DNA of 64,000 nucleotides from Paenibacillus sp. ACRRY (GTDB taxonomy: Bacteria; Bacillota; Bacilli; Paenibacillales; Paenibacillaceae). The stretch spans positions 1,178,001 through 1,242,000 of the forward strand of contig NZ_JAKRNM010000001.1 of assembly GCF_022346995.1 (NCBI RefSeq), read 5' to 3'. This document shows, in pieces, positions 62,237-64,000 of the stretch; within the stretch, counting starts at the first letter, position 1, and each line of letters starts with the position of its first letter. Below the pieces are notes generated by a model. It had not been told where the DNA came from and did not search any database. It saw nothing but the letters and a program-made list of their open reading frames with translations. The position numbers and the translations under genes are program-made.

Positions 62237-63195
62237 CACCACAACCCCTCCCCTGTCTTTTTGGCCAATCGATTGAAGACCCAGAGCAGGATAAACCCGA
62301 TGACGGATTGGAACAGTCCAATGGCTGTCGTGACACTATACTGCCCCTGCAGCACACCTGAGCGGTATACATATGTCTCAATAATATCCCCTACCGAATA
62401 GGTCATTGGCGTCAGCAAGTTATAGACCTGATCGAAACCAAGCTCCAGGAAATTGCCGATATTCAGCAGGAACAGAATCAGGATCGTTGGGAACAACGCG
62501 GGCAGTGTAATATAAATCGCCTGTTTCCACTTATTGGCTCCGTCCATGACGGCAGCTTCATATTGGGTTGGATCAACACCACTGATGGCTGCAAGATAAA
62601 TAATGGTCCCCCATCCCACTTCCTTCCATATGGAAGACAAGACAACAATGGGCCGGAAATATTGCTCCTGCTGCATATACAGAATGGGCTCGAAGCCAAA
62701 CCATCCACGGACAGCGTTTACAAAACCACCCGAGGCAAGAACTTCAAAGACGATTCCACCCACAACGACCCAAGAGAGGAAATGCGGTAAATAGAACAGA
62801 CTTTGCAGGAATCGTTTGGCCAGCATCTTCCGTACCTCATTAAACAGCAGCGCAAGCAGGATAGGAGCTGGAAACCCGACGACCAGCTTGTAAAACGCTA
62901 TCAGAGCTGTGTTTCGAAGTACATTATAGAAGTCCTGATACGTAAAAATAAACTTAAAGTTATCCAGGCCTACCCATGGGCTGCTCCAGATCCCTTTCAT
63001 GATCTGAAAATTCTGAAATGCAATGACGCTTCCTCCCAAGGGGATATACTTAAAAATAATGTAAAACAAAATACCAGGTAAGATCATGACATACAGCATC
63101 CAATGTTTCCTCATGTTTCGCAAATACCCTTTTTTGACGCGTTTGCCCACTGTAACTCCGGGTTGCCGTGCAGGTGTTTCCGTGAGCTCAGCCAT
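62236..63195 (-). CDS. LplB-type carbohydrate ABC transporter permease
   Basis: Membrane permease of 319 residues and the first gene of the large operon. Landmarks: LYVMILPGILFYIIFKYIP, FYLPHFLSWVVVGG and the EAA loop YEAAVMDGANKWKQAIYITLP. The start ATG at 63195 follows AAGGGGGCCCGAGATCGT. Its stop overlaps the next permease start by one base. Confidence 0.93.
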   Translation of the reverse strand: MAELTETPARQPGVTVGKRVKKGYLRNMRKHWMLYVMILPGILFYIIFKYIPLGGSVIAFQNFQIMKGIWSSPWVGLDNFKFIFTYQDFYNVLRNTALIAFYKLVVGFPAPILLALLFNEVRKMLAKRFLQSLFYLPHFLSWVVVGGIVFEVLASGGFVNAVRGWFGFEPILYMQQEQYFRPIVVLSSIWKEVGWGTIIYLAAISGVDPTQYEAAVMDGANKWKQAIYITLPALFPTILILFLLNIGNFLELGFDQVYNLLTPMTYSVGDIIETYVYRSGVLQGQYSVTTAIGLFQSVIGFILLWVFNRLAKKTGEGLW

Positions 63196-63226
63196 ACGAT
63201 CTCGGGCCCCCTTTAGCAGTTAATAA

Positions 63227-63257
63227 TGTGAATGATGAGCAGGATCCTCTGTTCACA
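63227..63257. promoter_or_regulatory. Inverted repeat upstream of the large glycosidase operon
   Basis: TGTGAA (63227-63232) and TTCACA (63252-63257) flank an 8-base palindrome AGGATCCT (63241-63248), 32-62 bases upstream of the first permease start at 63195. It is a candidate operator for the operon's own AraC-type sensor, but the arms are short. Confidence 0.4.
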
Positions 63258-63388
63258 TCATATGGGCGAGCAGCATGATCAACAATCGTGCAATCGGCCA
63301 AATCATGAACCAATCGCTTATACAGCAAGCTTTTGCAGGATCGGTTCATTCGGTGGAGAATCGGTTGGTAAGGGTAAAAGCATCAAAA

Positions 63389-63410
63389 AGGCCGCCTCAT
63401 ATGGCGACCT
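63389..63410 (-). terminator. Intrinsic terminator of the shared GTCGCC family
   Basis: Minus strand: AGGTCGCC, loop, GGCGGCCT then TTTTGATG. It lies about 60 bases after the stop at 63471, ending the gene from the right window edge. Confidence 0.8.
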
Positions 63411-63470
63411 AAAATGCGTAACACTTTAGCTTTTTTGTTCGGGTTGCAATTCTTAACACGCTGAGTGTAA

Positions 63471-64000
63471 TCAGTCTTCAATCATTAGAGATCCGCTGTC
63501 GTTAGGATCCTCAATCTCCTTAATTACGATAAGTACGCCTTCTTCGTTAAATGCCTTTATTTTGAGTGGAGTGCTTGCAGACGAGGGAAGTAATACAAAC
63601 CATATGTTTCTTTCAGCCCCCACCTCAACCATTTTAGCTTCAGTAGAAATCTGTTTTCCATTTTCCTTCGTTTCGACCGTTATCCGCTTGATTGCAGGGT
63701 TCAGTACATTTCCGAATATGATAGGAAAAGGGGACTCGATGTGCTCCAAGCGAGGCATACTCATATAGTCCAATGCGGGTGGATTTGATGGAGATTTACT
63801 AATCCCGTATCCTCCTCCCCATCCCCATTTCCAACCAAAAATCCTCTTTCGCACATACTCTATTTGAAGGTTACTGGATTCTGTGCTTGCTCTTTGTGTA
63901 AATACAATCATACCGCCTTCCACTGGCTCTTCATGGATAAATTGTGATGTATACTGTTCAGATCTAAACTTTTGAATCGCCATTTCCGGAGTTTTCCCAG
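63471..64000 (-). CDS. Partial gene of unknown function (5' end outside window)
   Basis: Unrecognised protein. The frame stays open to the window edge, reading GKTPEMAIQKFRSEQY before the first in-window ATG at 63983, so the real start is probably beyond 64000. It contains an unusual RIFGWKWGWGGGYGIS stretch (about residue 50) and an Ig-like beta-rich C-terminal half (RITVETKENGKQISTEAKMVEVGAERNIWFVLLP). It may be a stress-response or general lipoprotein-like protein; no family match is claimed. A terminator of the shared family follows. Confidence 0.6.
   Translation of the reverse strand, partial: GKTPEMAIQKFRSEQYTSQFIHEEPVEGGMIVFTQRASTESSNLQIEYVRKRIFGWKWGWGGGYGISKSPSNPPALDYMSMPRLEHIESPFPIIFGNVLNPAIKRITVETKENGKQISTEAKMVEVGAERNIWFVLLPSSASTPLKIKAFNEEGVLIVIKEIEDPNDSGSLMIED

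Noticed and set aside
1..64000. Prophage, transposon, CRISPR array or tRNA genes
   Set aside because: No integrase, transposase, repeat-spacer array or tRNA-like cloverleaf was recognised in either strand.

Overview
The window looks like a chromosomal segment of a Paenibacillus-type Firmicute. The signs are LplA/LplB/LplC-type carbohydrate ABC importers paired with YesM/YesN-type regulators, an S-layer-homology protein, a YojF-BshB2 bacillithiol pair, strong GGAGG ribosome binding sites, frequent TTG and GTG starts, and CcpA-type cre sites. I found no rRNA, tRNA, CRISPR array, insertion sequence or phage gene. Genus-level assignment is inference from gene content.

Layout. (1) 1-5093, minus strand: a YesN/YesM two-component pair, then an intrinsic terminator, then a solute-binding lipoprotein and a permease cut by the window edge. 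(2) 5343-10564: small accessory metabolic and resistance-like genes: two GNAT acetyltransferases, an arginase-fold protein divergent from an HxlR regulator, an APH-like kinase, two NUDIX hydrolases and a small membrane protein. (3) 10876-15382: HAMP histidine kinase and OmpR-type regulator, then an S-layer-homology protein and an ankyrin-repeat lipoprotein. (4) 15611-32384: sugar O-acetyltransferase with a ROK regulator, TetR-MMPL exporter pair, metE, alpha/beta hydrolase, MarR with an ABC-2 type membrane protein, YojF-BshB2, a MEDS-domain histidine kinase, a DUF817 membrane protein and small lipoproteins.

(5) 32504-45681 is a pectin utilisation locus. A 1897-residue secreted protein joins a pectate lyase module, Fn3 linkers and a pectin methylesterase. 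It is followed by a YteR-like unsaturated rhamnogalacturonyl hydrolase, a solute-binding lipoprotein, two permeases encoded divergently, and a membrane-anchored AraC-type regulator. Perfect cre cores precede the lyase and the regulator. (6) 45916-49932: an AraC regulator, an SDR and an Lrp/AsnC regulator facing each other across a nested dyad, and a secreted acetamidase/formamidase-like protein.

(7) 50171-63195 reads as one tightly packed minus-strand operon of about 13 kb: two permeases, binding lipoprotein, Gfo/Idh/MocA oxidoreductase, membrane AraC sensor, an unassigned (alpha/alpha)6-type glycosidase, a second YteR-like hydrolase and a GH95-type glycosidase. Several junctions overlap by 1-4 bases. 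The inferred logic is sensing outside the cell, import of an oligosaccharide (probably a fucose- or galactose-decorated rhamnogalacturonan or xyloglucan-type side chain) and cytoplasmic trimming. The window ends inside an unidentified gene.

A recurring feature is a family of intrinsic terminators sharing one stem (sense AAGTCGCC-loop-GGCGGCTT plus a T-run), found after at least seven unrelated minus-strand genes.
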